A stretch of DNA of 64,000 bases from JAPPHA01 sp965220985 (GTDB lineage: Bacteria; Pseudomonadota; Alphaproteobacteria; Rhodobacterales; Rhodobacteraceae), in the NCBI GenBank assembly GCA_965220985.1, contig OZ244854.1, forward strand, positions 3,782,001 through 3,846,000, read 5' to 3'. The notes beneath the pieces are model-generated. The model saw nothing but the letters and a program-made list of their open reading frames with translations. It was not told the origin of the DNA and did not search any database. The translations under genes were made by a program, and so were the position numbers. Positions 45,644 to 54,489 of the stretch are shown here, in pieces (the stretch's first letter is position 1; each line of letters starts with the position of its first letter).

Positions 45644-46941
45644 ACGATGCCACCGACTACTCTCGCGCCTTCGCGGCAAAACCGCAGCCATTGACGCTGG
45701 AACAGGCAGCCTGGATCACGCCCCCGATGCAAGCGGTCGACACTGAGGGCATGATCGATGTGCCGAGGATGCGCCGGTTTCGACAGAACAGGTTGCGTGA
45801 GCAGATCCTGGCGCAAGGATTCGATGCGATCATCCTGATCGAACCGCTGTCGATCCGGTACGCCACCGGTGTCCGCAACTGCACCCTGTTTCAGATGCAC
45901 ATTCAGGCCGGCTACCTCTTCATTCCTGCCGAGGGCCCCGTGGTCTATTTCGACACCACGCCCGGCCAGAACACCGGGGCTCAGCTGGAGACCATCGACG
46001 AGATCCGATCGGACATCCTGCCGCTGTCCTACATGTTTGCAGGATCGAGGCACCAGGAGTGGGCGGAACACTGGGCCGAGCAGATGGACGACCTGATCCG
46101 CACTCATTGCGGCCAGGGCCGAAAGCGAATCGCAATCGAGCGCGCAGGGTTTCATGCCGAGAAAGCGCTCGAGGCCAAGGGGCACGACTTGGCCGATGTC
46201 GCGCCAGTTCTCGCATTGGCGCGAAAGATCAAGTGTCCCGAAGAGATCCTCGCCATGAACCAGACCATTGCGGTCGCCGAGGATGGCATGACGAGGATGC
46301 GCGATGCCTTGCGCAACGGCGTGATGGAGCAGGAACTCTGGGCCCACATGTGGTCGGCCCTGATCGAAGGTGGCGGCGAGTGGCTCGATTACCGGCTGCT
46401 TGCTTCAGGCGAACGCACGAACCCGTGGCAGCAGGAGGCGTCAAGCCGGATGATTCGCGCAGGCGATCTCCTGGTATTCGATTGCGGCATGGTCGGACCG
46501 TTCAGTTACGGGGCGGACGTCTCGCGTGCCTATTGCTGCGGTCCGGGGCGTCCATCCGACGAACAGAAGAAGCTCTATTCGATCGCTCACGAGGAAATTG
46601 TGTTGAACACGCAGCTGGTGAAGTCCGGCGCGGCATTCTCCGATATCGCTCGTGCTCGCTACATCCCACCGGAGGGTTATGGCGACCAACTCTATCCGTG
46701 CCTGATGCACGGGATCGGAATGGCAGACGAATGGCCGGCGATTCTGCATTCCCCGGACCATCCCGAGTTCTTCGACGGCGAACTCGAGACAGGCATGGTG
46801 ATGTGCGTTGAAAGCTACATCGGTGTGGTCGGCGGGGTTGAGGGCGTGAAACTCGAAGACCAGGTTCTCGTCACCGACAGCGGACCAATCGTCCTTAGCC
46901 GCTATCCATTCGAAGAAAGCCTGCTCACCCGAGAGTTTTGA
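45640..46941 (+). CDS. DddP-like M24-fold protein, candidate DMSP lyase
   Basis: 433 residues. Pita-bread M24 fold that aligns with DMSP lyase DddP, which cleaves dimethylsulfoniopropionate to dimethyl sulfide and acrylate. Matching the DddP residue numbers I recall, a constant offset of 14-15 places D281, D293, H357, E391 and E406 as metal ligands, Y352 and D363 as catalytic residues, all conserved (MHGIGMADEWP). One ligand equivalent to DddP Asp297 is replaced by G283 (VFDCGMVG). So it may be a true lyase with one altered ligand or a paralogue with another substrate. The ATG at 45640 gives the family length; GGAG lies upstream. No peptidase partner genes are nearby. Confidence 0.75.
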   Translation: MNDATDYSRAFAAKPQPLTLEQAAWITPPMQAVDTEGMIDVPRMRRFRQNRLREQILAQGFDAIILIEPLSIRYATGVRNCTLFQMHIQAGYLFIPAEGPVVYFDTTPGQNTGAQLETIDEIRSDILPLSYMFAGSRHQEWAEHWAEQMDDLIRTHCGQGRKRIAIERAGFHAEKALEAKGHDLADVAPVLALARKIKCPEEILAMNQTIAVAEDGMTRMRDALRNGVMEQELWAHMWSALIEGGGEWLDYRLLASGERTNPWQQEASSRMIRAGDLLVFDCGMVGPFSYGADVSRAYCCGPGRPSDEQKKLYSIAHEEIVLNTQLVKSGAAFSDIARARYIPPEGYGDQLYPCLMHGIGMADEWPAILHSPDHPEFFDGELETGMVMCVESYIGVVGGVEGVKLEDQVLVTDSGPIVLSRYPFEESLLTREF

Positions 46942-47037
46942 GCCAAAGAGACCCGCGAGAGGCTCGGGGCGACAACTTCACCAACCGACGCAACGTTCGA
47001 TTGGGCCGCCTAGCGCTTGGTGAACGCGCGGCGTGTG

Positions 47038-48408
47038 TCAGGCACCATTCGATTCGTCGCATTGATCCGTTGGATCCGCTTCGAGCACCCGGTCGATGGC
47101 CGCCAACGTCCTGAAGCTGGCGCCGCCGTGCTCCGCCAGAAAAGCCTCGATCTCGACGGTCAAGTCGGTCGGTGGTTCGCCCAAGGCAGAAATCAGCCCA
47201 TCGCGATCGGGCACGCTGCGTGCAAGACCGGCCGCCTCGGCTTCGGCAAACGGGTATTCGATCGTCCAGACATGCGGGCCGGTCAGAACGGGTTTGCCGA
47301 GCATCAGAGGTTCGATCACGTTGTGCGCTCCGCGCTCGGTGAAACCGCCTCCCACCACGACCTTTTCGGCAAGCGCCAGATAGAAAAACATCTCGCCGAG
47401 ACTGTCGCCAACCAACACGTCGACATCGCCGAGCGGCACGAGAGGCAAGAGGTTCGCATCAAGCGCCTTGCTGCGGCGCTCGACCGAGAGACCCGCTGCA
47501 GCAAGTTTTCGGGGGATGAAGTCAAATCGTTCCGGTGCGCGGGGGACGTAGACGAACAGTGGCAACGACTGACCACGTGACAGTGCCGTGGCCTTCATCG
47601 CCGTGATCACGTCGACAAACAGGTCTTCCTCTTTCTCCACGCCACTTGCGATGGTGATGACTTCACGTGAATCGTCAATCTCCGCGCGCAGTGATTGCGC
47701 AGCAGCGATCTGTTCGTCCGGCACCGGCTGGTCGAAACGCAACTCTCCGGTCACTGTCACATTGGTGAGGCCGATCGATGCGAACCGCTCCGCCTGAAGT
47801 TCCGATTTGACAAAGGCTCCGGCAAGCCCGTGCATGACCCTTTGCCTCAATCGCAACCCTCGACTGTCGCGTGCAAGCGGTCGCGAGGCGTATTGCCCAT
47901 TGCACAGATAAAGAGGCACGCCTGCCGATCGGGCGGCATGGATCATGGCGGGCCAAATCTCGACCTCGAGTGTCAGTGCGATCCGTGGAGAGCACGCCTT
48001 GATGAGGCGTCGGTGACACCAGAGCATGTCGAACGGGAACCAGACGACCGTCACCTCTCCCGAGGCGATCTCCTTGCCGAAGAGACGAGCGGACTCCCGC
48101 CGCCCAGCGGGCGTGACATGTGTCAGCAGGATGCGATCGCCACGATCGATCATCGCCCGAATCAAACCCTGCGCCGACCGAGTCTCGCCAAGGCTGACGG
48201 CGTGTATCCAGATGACACCCCGAGGCAATTCGCGGCGATAGAATGCAAACCGCTCGCCCAGATGACGACGATAGTCGGGATCGCGGCGCCCTCGCAGCCA
48301 CAGGTAAGCAACAACAATTGGCAACAGGAAAAACCACGCGAGACCGTAGCCCGTGACAATCATCCGTTGAACGACTGTTGGCGAACGGGCGGAGGCATCA
48401 TGCATCAT
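47038..48408 (-). CDS. waaA: 3-deoxy-D-manno-octulosonic acid (Kdo) transferase
   Basis: 456 residues, GT30 glycosyltransferase that moves Kdo from CMP-Kdo to lipid IVA in the inner membrane. An N-terminal membrane anchor (LAWFFLLPIVVAYLWL) is followed by two Rossmann-like domains. WIHAVSLGETRSA holds the catalytic Glu; GGGFTERGAHNVIEPL is the CMP-Kdo-binding hallmark. Last of three coupled genes: its start overlaps the deacetylase stop by ATGA. A mildly longer C-terminus than E. coli WaaA. Confidence 0.93.
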   Translation of the reverse strand: MMHDASARSPTVVQRMIVTGYGLAWFFLLPIVVAYLWLRGRRDPDYRRHLGERFAFYRRELPRGVIWIHAVSLGETRSAQGLIRAMIDRGDRILLTHVTPAGRRESARLFGKEIASGEVTVVWFPFDMLWCHRRLIKACSPRIALTLEVEIWPAMIHAARSAGVPLYLCNGQYASRPLARDSRGLRLRQRVMHGLAGAFVKSELQAERFASIGLTNVTVTGELRFDQPVPDEQIAAAQSLRAEIDDSREVITIASGVEKEEDLFVDVITAMKATALSRGQSLPLFVYVPRAPERFDFIPRKLAAAGLSVERRSKALDANLLPLVPLGDVDVLVGDSLGEMFFYLALAEKVVVGGGFTERGAHNVIEPLMLGKPVLTGPHVWTIEYPFAEAEAAGLARSVPDRDGLISALGEPPTDLTVEIEAFLAEHGGASFRTLAAIDRVLEADPTDQCDESNGA

Positions 48409-49397
48409 GCCGACCGTCCTGCGGCACGGGTGAGCCAGGGGTCGTCAGCCCGCGGCGATAATGGCAGGTCGTTCGTGTCGAGACGCGCGATCAGCATGGG
48501 ATCGTCAGAACTCCGCCACATCTCCGGGACCACCGTGAATCCAAAATGAAACCCTGCCGCACTTACCGAGCGACGGACATCCTGCGTTTCGTCACCGTAA
48601 GGGTAGCAATAGTACCCTCCATCGACTGGCGCTCCAATCGAGCGCATTGCCTCCACCGCCCCGGCCACTTCGGAGGCAAGTTCGTCGGGACTGACGAGAC
48701 CGTGCCAAAGGTGACGGTCTCCATGCCCACCGAACTCCATGCCCGCCGCGCGCATCTCCCGCGCCTGCTCTGGCGTCAGATAGAGTTCCTCGGCAAAGCC
48801 ATCCACGTCAGTGCTGACATGTTTTTGAAAGAGCGCCGTTCCGATCTCGTTGCTGATCCGGGCCGGCAAAACGTGTTGAATCAGTCGCTTCGCATAGGCA
48901 ACCTCGGGGCCATCAAAGCGATTGGGAATGAAGTGTTTCGCCCGCAGCTGCGACACGTCGATGTCGTGTTCCGTTGACAGGATCGAGTCGATTTCATTGG
49001 CGACCTCCGAGCGGCAAGGATGGCTCGCCAGCGTGAACTGCAACAGATTCGGATCGAGCATCTTGCGATCGATCAATGAAGACCGAGGGGCAAAGAAAAG
49101 ACCCGACAGCCCCCGCTCGACCAAGCGTGGAAAGACGTGCTCGTAGTGGTCGCAATACCCGTCATCAAAGGTCAGGAGACATGCCCGAGGCGGCAAGGGC
49201 ACGCCATCTTCGCGCGCTGCCTTCAGCTCTGCCGGCGAAATGACGTTGTAATGAGTCTGCAAGTGTTCGAGCTGGCCGAGAAAGTCATCAAGTTCCAATG
49301 CGTTGAGACTTGGAAAGTCACTGTCTTGAACCGGACGCACGTAGTGATACATCACCGTCGTCAACAGTTGTGCGGCAGGGTTGGGGGAAGCGGTCAA
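48405..49397 (-). CDS. Polysaccharide deacetylase family protein
   Basis: 330 residues from a TTG at 49397. NodB-homology fold: motif 1 TFDDG (76-80), motif 2 HGDRHLWH, motif 3 YPYG. It probably removes acetyl groups from an amino sugar in a surface polysaccharide or glycolipid, using a metal ion. The TTG overlaps the GNAT stop as TTGA, and the stop overlaps the waaA start as ATGA, so all three genes are coupled. A longer frame upstream runs inside the GNAT gene and is rejected. No clear signal peptide; likely cytosolic. Confidence 0.85.
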   Translation of the reverse strand: MTASPNPAAQLLTTVMYHYVRPVQDSDFPSLNALELDDFLGQLEHLQTHYNVISPAELKAAREDGVPLPPRACLLTFDDGYCDHYEHVFPRLVERGLSGLFFAPRSSLIDRKMLDPNLLQFTLASHPCRSEVANEIDSILSTEHDIDVSQLRAKHFIPNRFDGPEVAYAKRLIQHVLPARISNEIGTALFQKHVSTDVDGFAEELYLTPEQAREMRAAGMEFGGHGDRHLWHGLVSPDELASEVAGAVEAMRSIGAPVDGGYYCYPYGDETQDVRRSVSAAGFHFGFTVVPEMWRSSDDPMLIARLDTNDLPLSPRADDPWLTRAAGRSA

Positions 49398-50518
49398 GTC
49401 GGACGCCCGATTGGTTCGCGGTCCAGGTTTTTTTCGTACCAGGCCAATGTCGGACGGTCGAGATCCATGTCGGCGCGCGTGATGTGAAGCCCGGCAAAGT
49501 CGTAGAGGCGGTGCTTTGCATTGCGTCCCCAAATCGCCAGTGACGTTGTTGGAGGTCGTCGCAGCTCCACCGGATAAAACAGGGATGGCAGTTCGACCAG
49601 CGGATCATCGACAGCGGAACTCCAGCCGCGAGCACGAAACTGGGCAGCAAGCTGTCCCGACGTCAGGGAAACATCGACAAATGCCGCGCCGCGCCTGTTT
49701 GCTTGATACTCCACGAAGGCGACCGCGGCGCGCAAGTGATCGGGTTCGCCGAACACGTCGATGAGGTGCAGGATGGGCGTCTCTTCGACCATGTCGAGAC
49801 GCAAGATCACGCCCGCTCCCTGGCCGTCGCGTTCAGAGTCTCGCACGGCAAACGCCTCGTAGCAAAAGGCAACGTGGTGATCGTGCCGCCAGGAAAGCCG
49901 CGCATCATCCCTGGTGAAGTGACCGAATCGAGACAGGTTCGTTGCAACAGGTGCAAGTTCCGAGGCCGCGACAGGCTGGGATTCCCACGAAATCGCGCGT
50001 GCAGATCTTTGACGCCGTTCGACAATTCGCTGTGCCGAGTCGGAAACTGAGGCGAAGGGCGACAACTTGTTGAAATCGGACACGAAAAAGAACCGCGGGA
50101 TATGGGCGAGATAGCTGAACCCCGCGCCGAGGTAGAGCGGCTGGGCTGCCGCCGTGATCCCGCTGCCGGTCAGCACCTCGTAGCGATCCTGCAGGTGCCT
50201 GAGCATTCCTCGTCCGACACCCTTGCCGCGGGCGTCTGCCGAGACAACCCAGGTGGTCAGTTCGGCTCCGCGACACGGTTGACCAAGAAAGGTGAATTCT
50301 GCCGGCGTTACGCCCATGACCGCGACAATCCGATCCCCATCCAGCGCAACAGCGGAATGGTTAGAACCGCATGCTGCTGGTGCAGAGTTCATCTGCCAGT
50401 GACAGAAGTCCTCGCGTTCGAGCGCGATCGGGCGTTCCCAGTGATCACGGTAGAAGGCGCAGATTTCGGCGTTTGACACGCCCGCATCCGCAGCATCAAC
50501 GATACGAAGACTCGTCAT
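49394..50518 (-). CDS. GNAT-family N-acetyltransferase
   Basis: 374 residues, roughly twice a single GNAT domain. The acetyl-CoA loop ADARGKGVGRGML is in the N-terminal half; the C-terminal half looks like a second degenerate acyltransferase domain, as in double-GNAT sugar or FemAB-like enzymes. First gene of the coupled GNAT, deacetylase, waaA set, so an amino-sugar target in the LPS or cell surface is likely. The ATG at 50518 is preferred; no strong ribosome binding site is visible. Confidence 0.8.
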   Translation of the reverse strand: MTSLRIVDAADAGVSNAEICAFYRDHWERPIALEREDFCHWQMNSAPAACGSNHSAVALDGDRIVAVMGVTPAEFTFLGQPCRGAELTTWVVSADARGKGVGRGMLRHLQDRYEVLTGSGITAAAQPLYLGAGFSYLAHIPRFFFVSDFNKLSPFASVSDSAQRIVERRQRSARAISWESQPVAASELAPVATNLSRFGHFTRDDARLSWRHDHHVAFCYEAFAVRDSERDGQGAGVILRLDMVEETPILHLIDVFGEPDHLRAAVAFVEYQANRRGAAFVDVSLTSGQLAAQFRARGWSSAVDDPLVELPSLFYPVELRRPPTTSLAIWGRNAKHRLYDFAGLHITRADMDLDRPTLAWYEKNLDREPIGRPT

Positions 50519-50596
50519 GGTTACTGCCAATGTTGTCGGCGGGTCATTGTGACTTCGCTGGCCAGATTCGTGGTCTCGGCTGAGGGGTCGTTTGTC

Positions 50597-50914
50597 TCAG
50601 CCTGAAAAGATGTCGCAACTCTCCGAGACGTGCCCATCGATGCCCGCAAGGCCCACGGTATCCGACGTGATCTCGCGCACCTGCGATCCTGCCGGCAACG
50701 CCGACAAGACTTGCTTGACTGCATCAGAGATCACTGCCCTGCCATCTTTGCCTGTCCGATTGAATCCCAAGCCAACACAACCCGGAATCCCGAGACCAAC
50801 GATGGCATCGTCACATCCTGACATGAACAGTTTGTCCAGGATTTCATCCTCGTCGTCAGCCCCTTTCGGCAGCGAGACCACAATGTCGAACTCGAACTCG
50901 TTGTCTTCAACCAT
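50597..50914 (-). CDS. Orphan N-terminal domain of a DNA-binding antitoxin-like family, HTH missing
   Basis: 105 residues. The start at 50914 has AGGAG 7 nt upstream. The SGCDDAIVGLGIPGCVGLGFNR core and ALPAGSQVREITSDTVGL resemble, from memory, the N-terminal domain of small bacterial regulators that continue with a GxSRQNxRK helix-turn-helix. Here the protein ends soon after TVGLAGIDG, so the DNA-binding part is gone. It may be a stand-alone sensor domain or a truncated remnant. No toxin gene is adjacent. Confidence 0.55.
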   Translation of the reverse strand: MVEDNEFEFDIVVSLPKGADDEDEILDKLFMSGCDDAIVGLGIPGCVGLGFNRTGKDGRAVISDAVKQVLSALPAGSQVREITSDTVGLAGIDGHVSESCDIFSG

Positions 50915-51008
50915 TGTCATACTCCTCAGACACACATCGGGACGCACTGCTAAGCAGGAATCGATTCGCGTGCATGTTCTCGCGAGATTCCCTACCTGAA
51001 TCCCGTGG

Positions 51009-51902
51009 TCAGGCAAACGCGCTCTTGGCGCCGCCTGACTTCTGCAGTTGGAAAATCGAACTCACATCTTTCGCTGGAGGAAAAGGCAGCCGGACCGGCA
51101 CCTGGGTCATCCGAGGCTCAAGGACCGGTTCCCCAATGATCATCCTTTCCAGGAGATCCTCCCATTGCTCTTGCTGCGGCAGGCGGTGCAAATAAGAGGA
51201 TCCGCCCATCAGCGGCCATGCATCAGCCGCGCAGCATTCATAAAACAGCAACAGCCTTGCGCGATCCGACAGATTCGGCGCTGATCCATGCAACGCGCGC
51301 ACATGATGGACCGACATGCTGCCAGCCTTGCCGGTGATCGTGACCGCCTTTTCCTGCTCGAATTCTGGATCACAAGGGTCCACAGCGCCACAGAATATTC
51401 CGTCTGAACTGTTGTGGCTCAGTATCGGCCCCTTGTGGGAGCCTGGAATGACCTGGAGCGGGCCGTTTTCCGCCGAGATGTCCTCAAGAAAGACGCCAAA
51501 TGCCAACATGTCGTCGTTCGTGTGAGGATAGAAGGCCCAGTCCTGATGCCATTCGACTGCGGCCCCGCCGCCAGGTGCCTTCACGTTCAACTTCGAAGTC
51601 TGCAGGACAGCGCTCGGGCCGACCAGCTGCCTCAGGACTTCGGTGATCCGCGAGTTTTTCAGGACTTCCCAGAAAAAGGGATGCTGCTTGTGAGGCAACT
51701 TGATCCTCGTCAGCTTGGGCATCTCAGACGAATGTCCCTCATCAAGGTCGTAGACTTCATCGCTGACCGAAACACTGCGAGACCGCTCGATGAAATCGAG
51801 GGTGATTCCTCGCATTTGACCGAGTTGGTCCGGCGTGACGGCGTCTTCGACTAGCAAGTAGCCATTCTCGAAGTAGAATTCGATCTGATCACTTGTGAGC
51901 AT
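51009..51902 (-). CDS. Phytanoyl-CoA dioxygenase (PhyH) family protein
   Basis: 297 residues, Fe(II)/2-oxoglutarate oxygenase. The metal motif HxD is WHQDW and the distal His lies in HHVRALHGSAP; the 2-oxoglutarate Arg is in SDRARLLLFYE. Family members hydroxylate small molecules, including ectoine and betaine-type solutes, as well as acyl-CoAs. Nearby betaine/DMSP genes make an osmolyte-related substrate plausible, but the sequence does not settle it. It is transcribed towards the orphan domain protein 94 bp away. Confidence 0.88.
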   Translation of the reverse strand: MLTSDQIEFYFENGYLLVEDAVTPDQLGQMRGITLDFIERSRSVSVSDEVYDLDEGHSSEMPKLTRIKLPHKQHPFFWEVLKNSRITEVLRQLVGPSAVLQTSKLNVKAPGGGAAVEWHQDWAFYPHTNDDMLAFGVFLEDISAENGPLQVIPGSHKGPILSHNSSDGIFCGAVDPCDPEFEQEKAVTITGKAGSMSVHHVRALHGSAPNLSDRARLLLFYECCAADAWPLMGGSSYLHRLPQQEQWEDLLERMIIGEPVLEPRMTQVPVRLPFPPAKDVSSIFQLQKSGGAKSAFA

Positions 51903-52201
51903 TGTGCTTCCTTCTCGAACTCAAGCGGAGTTTGGCAAAGATACAACTATCGAATTGGAAACGGTACTTGTTCCGTCAGACTTTGGTATCAGGTCGTAAG
52001 GGTTCCAAGTCACGTCCCTCTCGACATCGGCAGCATCGAACGGATTCATGATCAAGCAACAATTATCGGCATTGCGCCGCATCAGGAAAATCCTTGGTCG
52101 ATTACGCCTTGGTCCATCCCGATCGCGGTTTCACAAATGTTGTAGTGGTGCGCGCACCCTCAACAACTCTTTTGCCGACAGTACGGCTCGCGCCAGCAGG
52201 G
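51903..52201. other. Intergenic region between PhyH and cupin genes
   Basis: 299 bp, both flanking genes on the minus strand. Nothing recognised. Confidence 0.35.
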
Positions 52202-52837
52202 TCAGGTCGTTGCCGTCTCGTGGTCGTTGCCCCAATGAATTGCAGTGCGGTCGCCGTCCTCGATCCACGCCACAACGGCGAGCATGGGTTCGTTGCCCGT
52301 GCGCATTTCGTGCATGCGCCAGCTGTCATGAAATATCAGGTCCCCGGCCTCGACCTTGAACCAGTCTCCATTGTCCAGCCGCCATTCGGTGCCAGGCGTC
52401 AGCAGCATGTAGACTTCGCGCGCCACATGGTTGTGCGAAGGGTAAAGCAGGTTCGGAGCCATCAAGAACAAGCCGGTTCGCGGCGCGGCCCAGGTCAATG
52501 CGGTATCCGGCCCGGACAGGCCTGCATAGGCGTAGCCATCCAGAAACTCTCGCGAGCAATTGGTTTCGTCGTAGCCCGCGTTCTGGGTCCAGGTGAAATC
52601 GGCGGCAGTGTCGGCAATGACCTGGGCCAGCCCAGCCAGCTTGTGTTTCATCGCCAGGTCCAGAGCCGATTGCAAATGCTGCAGCACCGGAAAACCGTCA
52701 GCGAAACGAGCCTCGTTCGTGCGAAGTTCGGTTTCGATGATGTCCGGCATCGGAACATGGACGCCGGCAGTGATGTCTCGGGTCGTTTCGATCTCTTGCC
52801 AGATGCGCCTGACCAGCGGTTCCATGTCCACTGTCAT
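52202..52837 (-). CDS. DMSP-lyase-family cupin (DddL/DddQ/DddW type)
   Basis: 211 residues from the ATG at 52837, preceded by GGGGA. Cupin fold: H135 and H137 (PSHNHVAREVY), E141, Y143 and H176 (WRMHEMRT). With a constant offset of 12-13 these match the DddQ metal ligands I recall as H125, E129, H163 and tyrosine Y131. The AMRT-like HEMRTGNEPMLAVVAWI segment is also shared. These enzymes cleave DMSP to dimethyl sulfide and acrylate. The N-terminal helical region fits the family. A divergent MarR regulator lies next to it. Subtype is not settled. Confidence 0.78.
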   Translation of the reverse strand: MTVDMEPLVRRIWQEIETTRDITAGVHVPMPDIIETELRTNEARFADGFPVLQHLQSALDLAMKHKLAGLAQVIADTAADFTWTQNAGYDETNCSREFLDGYAYAGLSGPDTALTWAAPRTGLFLMAPNLLYPSHNHVAREVYMLLTPGTEWRLDNGDWFKVEAGDLIFHDSWRMHEMRTGNEPMLAVVAWIEDGDRTAIHWGNDHETATT

Positions 52838-53086
52838 CTCGTTCCCCTGCCTTGATCCTTGGACGTCATGTTCGGATTCTCGACCCTGCCTGCGTTCGAC
52901 ACGGACAGAATTACCCGACAACGAGCAATTCACCAAGATCGGTGCGCAAAAGCGTGCTTTGACAGTGCGAAACGGGCCGTGAGCGGATTGGGTGTTTGCA
53001 GGTACGCGATGGTCTCGACGCGATGGAATTGGTCAGCCCGCGCCAGAAAACGGTTGAAGCCTCAACTCTTGTCTGTCAGACGTATC

Positions 53087-53563
53087 ATGCAGAGAAGGGA
53101 AGAGAGCTGGGAAACAAATGCGGCGGCTGCGATCCATGAGGTCACCCTCGACCAGAGAATCAGCTTTCGTTTGCAGCGTGGCGGAACCCGTTTGACCACC
53201 CGGGCCGTGAATATCCGCAGGTGGGCCATCGTATTGACCCTCAAGCAACGGCGATTGTTGAAAACTCTCAGCAAATGGGACGGCGCGTCCGTTCACGAGT
53301 TGAATTCGCTTGGCTACGTTGACAAGGCGACAATGAGCCGAGATGCGGCGGAACTCCTAAGACAGGGACTTCTCGTCGCCGAGACAAGCAAGAACGATCC
53401 GCGCATTATTGTCCTGCGCGTGACCCGAGAGGGTCACAAGGTCCTGGAATCCGTTGATCCGTTGGTGAACAAGAGGCAGAACGAATCGATCAACGCACTG
53501 ACCGAGTCCGAGCGTCAGGCCCTGCTTCGAGCGCTGGACAAGCTGGAAACCGTGACTTGCTAG
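53087..53563 (+). CDS. MarR-family transcriptional regulator
   Basis: 158 residues from the ATG at 53087; start uncertain because upstream sequence is in frame and the ribosome binding site is weak. A winged helix-turn-helix is seen around LSKWDGASVHELNSLGYVDKATMSRDAAELLRQGLL, followed by the wing ETSKNDPRIIVLRVT. Divergent from the DMSP-lyase-type cupin gene (250 bp gap), so it is the best candidate regulator for it. Confidence 0.78.
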   Translation: MQRREESWETNAAAAIHEVTLDQRISFRLQRGGTRLTTRAVNIRRWAIVLTLKQRRLLKTLSKWDGASVHELNSLGYVDKATMSRDAAELLRQGLLVAETSKNDPRIIVLRVTREGHKVLESVDPLVNKRQNESINALTESERQALLRALDKLETVTC

Positions 53564-53687
53564 TCCAAGCTCGGTTCACCATGACAAATTAGCGAGAGTA
53601 TCCCGACCAAGCCGCTGCATTGTCGTGATGATCAGTTCGAGGACGTCCTGGGCGCAGACGGGTTGGTGATCGCACTCTACTCTCTTG

Positions 53688-54092
53688 CAGAATGCAGGCC
53701 GTGGCTTCGATCTCGATCAGTGCGAGGTCTTCGACGAGGTCATTGACGACCAGCGTCAACATGGCCGGAAAGCACTTGCCGAATACCCGGCGATCGGCTT
53801 GGCCAACTTCGCTTTGATGTGCGACGACTTCGGTCTTGTATTTCACGAACGAGGTGAGACGTCCGATGTCCGTGAGATCTCCGCACGCCGCACGGACAAT
53901 CATGGCTGCGTTGGTCAACGCATGAGCCATTTGCGCAGGGAGTGAAGGCGCCTTCCAAGAACATCTTGTCCTTGTTCCAGCCAATCTGACCGCCGACATT
54001 CAACGTCCCGTCGGCCATCAGCATGCCATTGGCATGGCCAAGCGCGAGTGCCCAGCCTTCGGGGCAAATGGTCCTGGGGTAAATCGTCAGGC
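53688..54092 (-). pseudogene. Frameshifted RidA/YjgF-family gene
   Basis: Two frames together spell a RidA-type protein. The first, up to about 53940, reads IYPRTICPEGWALALGHA, then LNVGGQIGWNKD and FLEGAFTP. The second, from about 53936, continues AQMAHALTNAAMIVRAACG, FVKYKTEVV and IEIEATACI. A one-base shift near 53936-53940 breaks the frame, and no normal start codon is seen after the thioesterase stop. RidA proteins remove reactive enamine/imine intermediates. Either a recent pseudogene or a sequencing error. Confidence 0.7.
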
Positions 54093-54488
54093 CTCCATGA
54101 GTGCCTTGATCCTGGCATGCACAGGCGCAGGCCAGGGAGCGGGGCGACATTCGCCATTGACGAGCACGAGGGTTTGGTCGGCTTCGAAACAGAGCTCTTC
54201 GTGCCGCATTGCTCGGGTGGTCAGGGACAGGCTGGTCCTGCCGAGGCGCGTCAAGGTCAAGCGCAACTCAAGATGATCGCCATGTCGGCAGGGCCTCTTG
54301 AAGCGCACGTCGAATGCTGCGGTCGGCACGCCAGCTTCCGGAAGCATGTCTTCGAAAGGCCAGTACAGCACATCGCTGAACATTGCCTCGACCGCATCAT
54401 TGATCATCTCGAAGAAGCGCGGATAAAACACGATTCCTGCTGGATCGCAGTGCTTGAACAACACCTTTTGCGTGTACGTGAAGTGCAT
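54087..54488 (-). CDS. 4-hydroxybenzoyl-CoA thioesterase-like acyl-CoA thioesterase
   Basis: 133 residues, hotdog fold. The catalytic Asp is in HCDPAGIVFYPRFF, the 4-HBT signature. It hydrolyses an aryl- or acyl-CoA thioester. It starts 1 bp after the AsnC-domain gene and runs into the broken RidA gene. With kynU and a RidA nearby, it resembles clusters for 2-aminobenzoyl-CoA metabolism. Substrate not determined. Confidence 0.87.
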   Translation of the reverse strand: MHFTYTQKVLFKHCDPAGIVFYPRFFEMINDAVEAMFSDVLYWPFEDMLPEAGVPTAAFDVRFKRPCRHGDHLELRLTLTRLGRTSLSLTTRAMRHEELCFEADQTLVLVNGECRPAPWPAPVHARIKALMEA

Positions 54489-54489
54489 T

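Noticed and set aside
45640..46941. Ordinary Xaa-Pro aminopeptidase or creatinase
   Set aside because: The MHGIGMADEWP segment, residue spacing and length fit DddP better, although G283 leaves some doubt.
49398..49532. N-terminal extension of the polysaccharide deacetylase
   Set aside because: It lies wholly inside the GNAT gene; the TTG that overlaps the GNAT stop gives a normal start.
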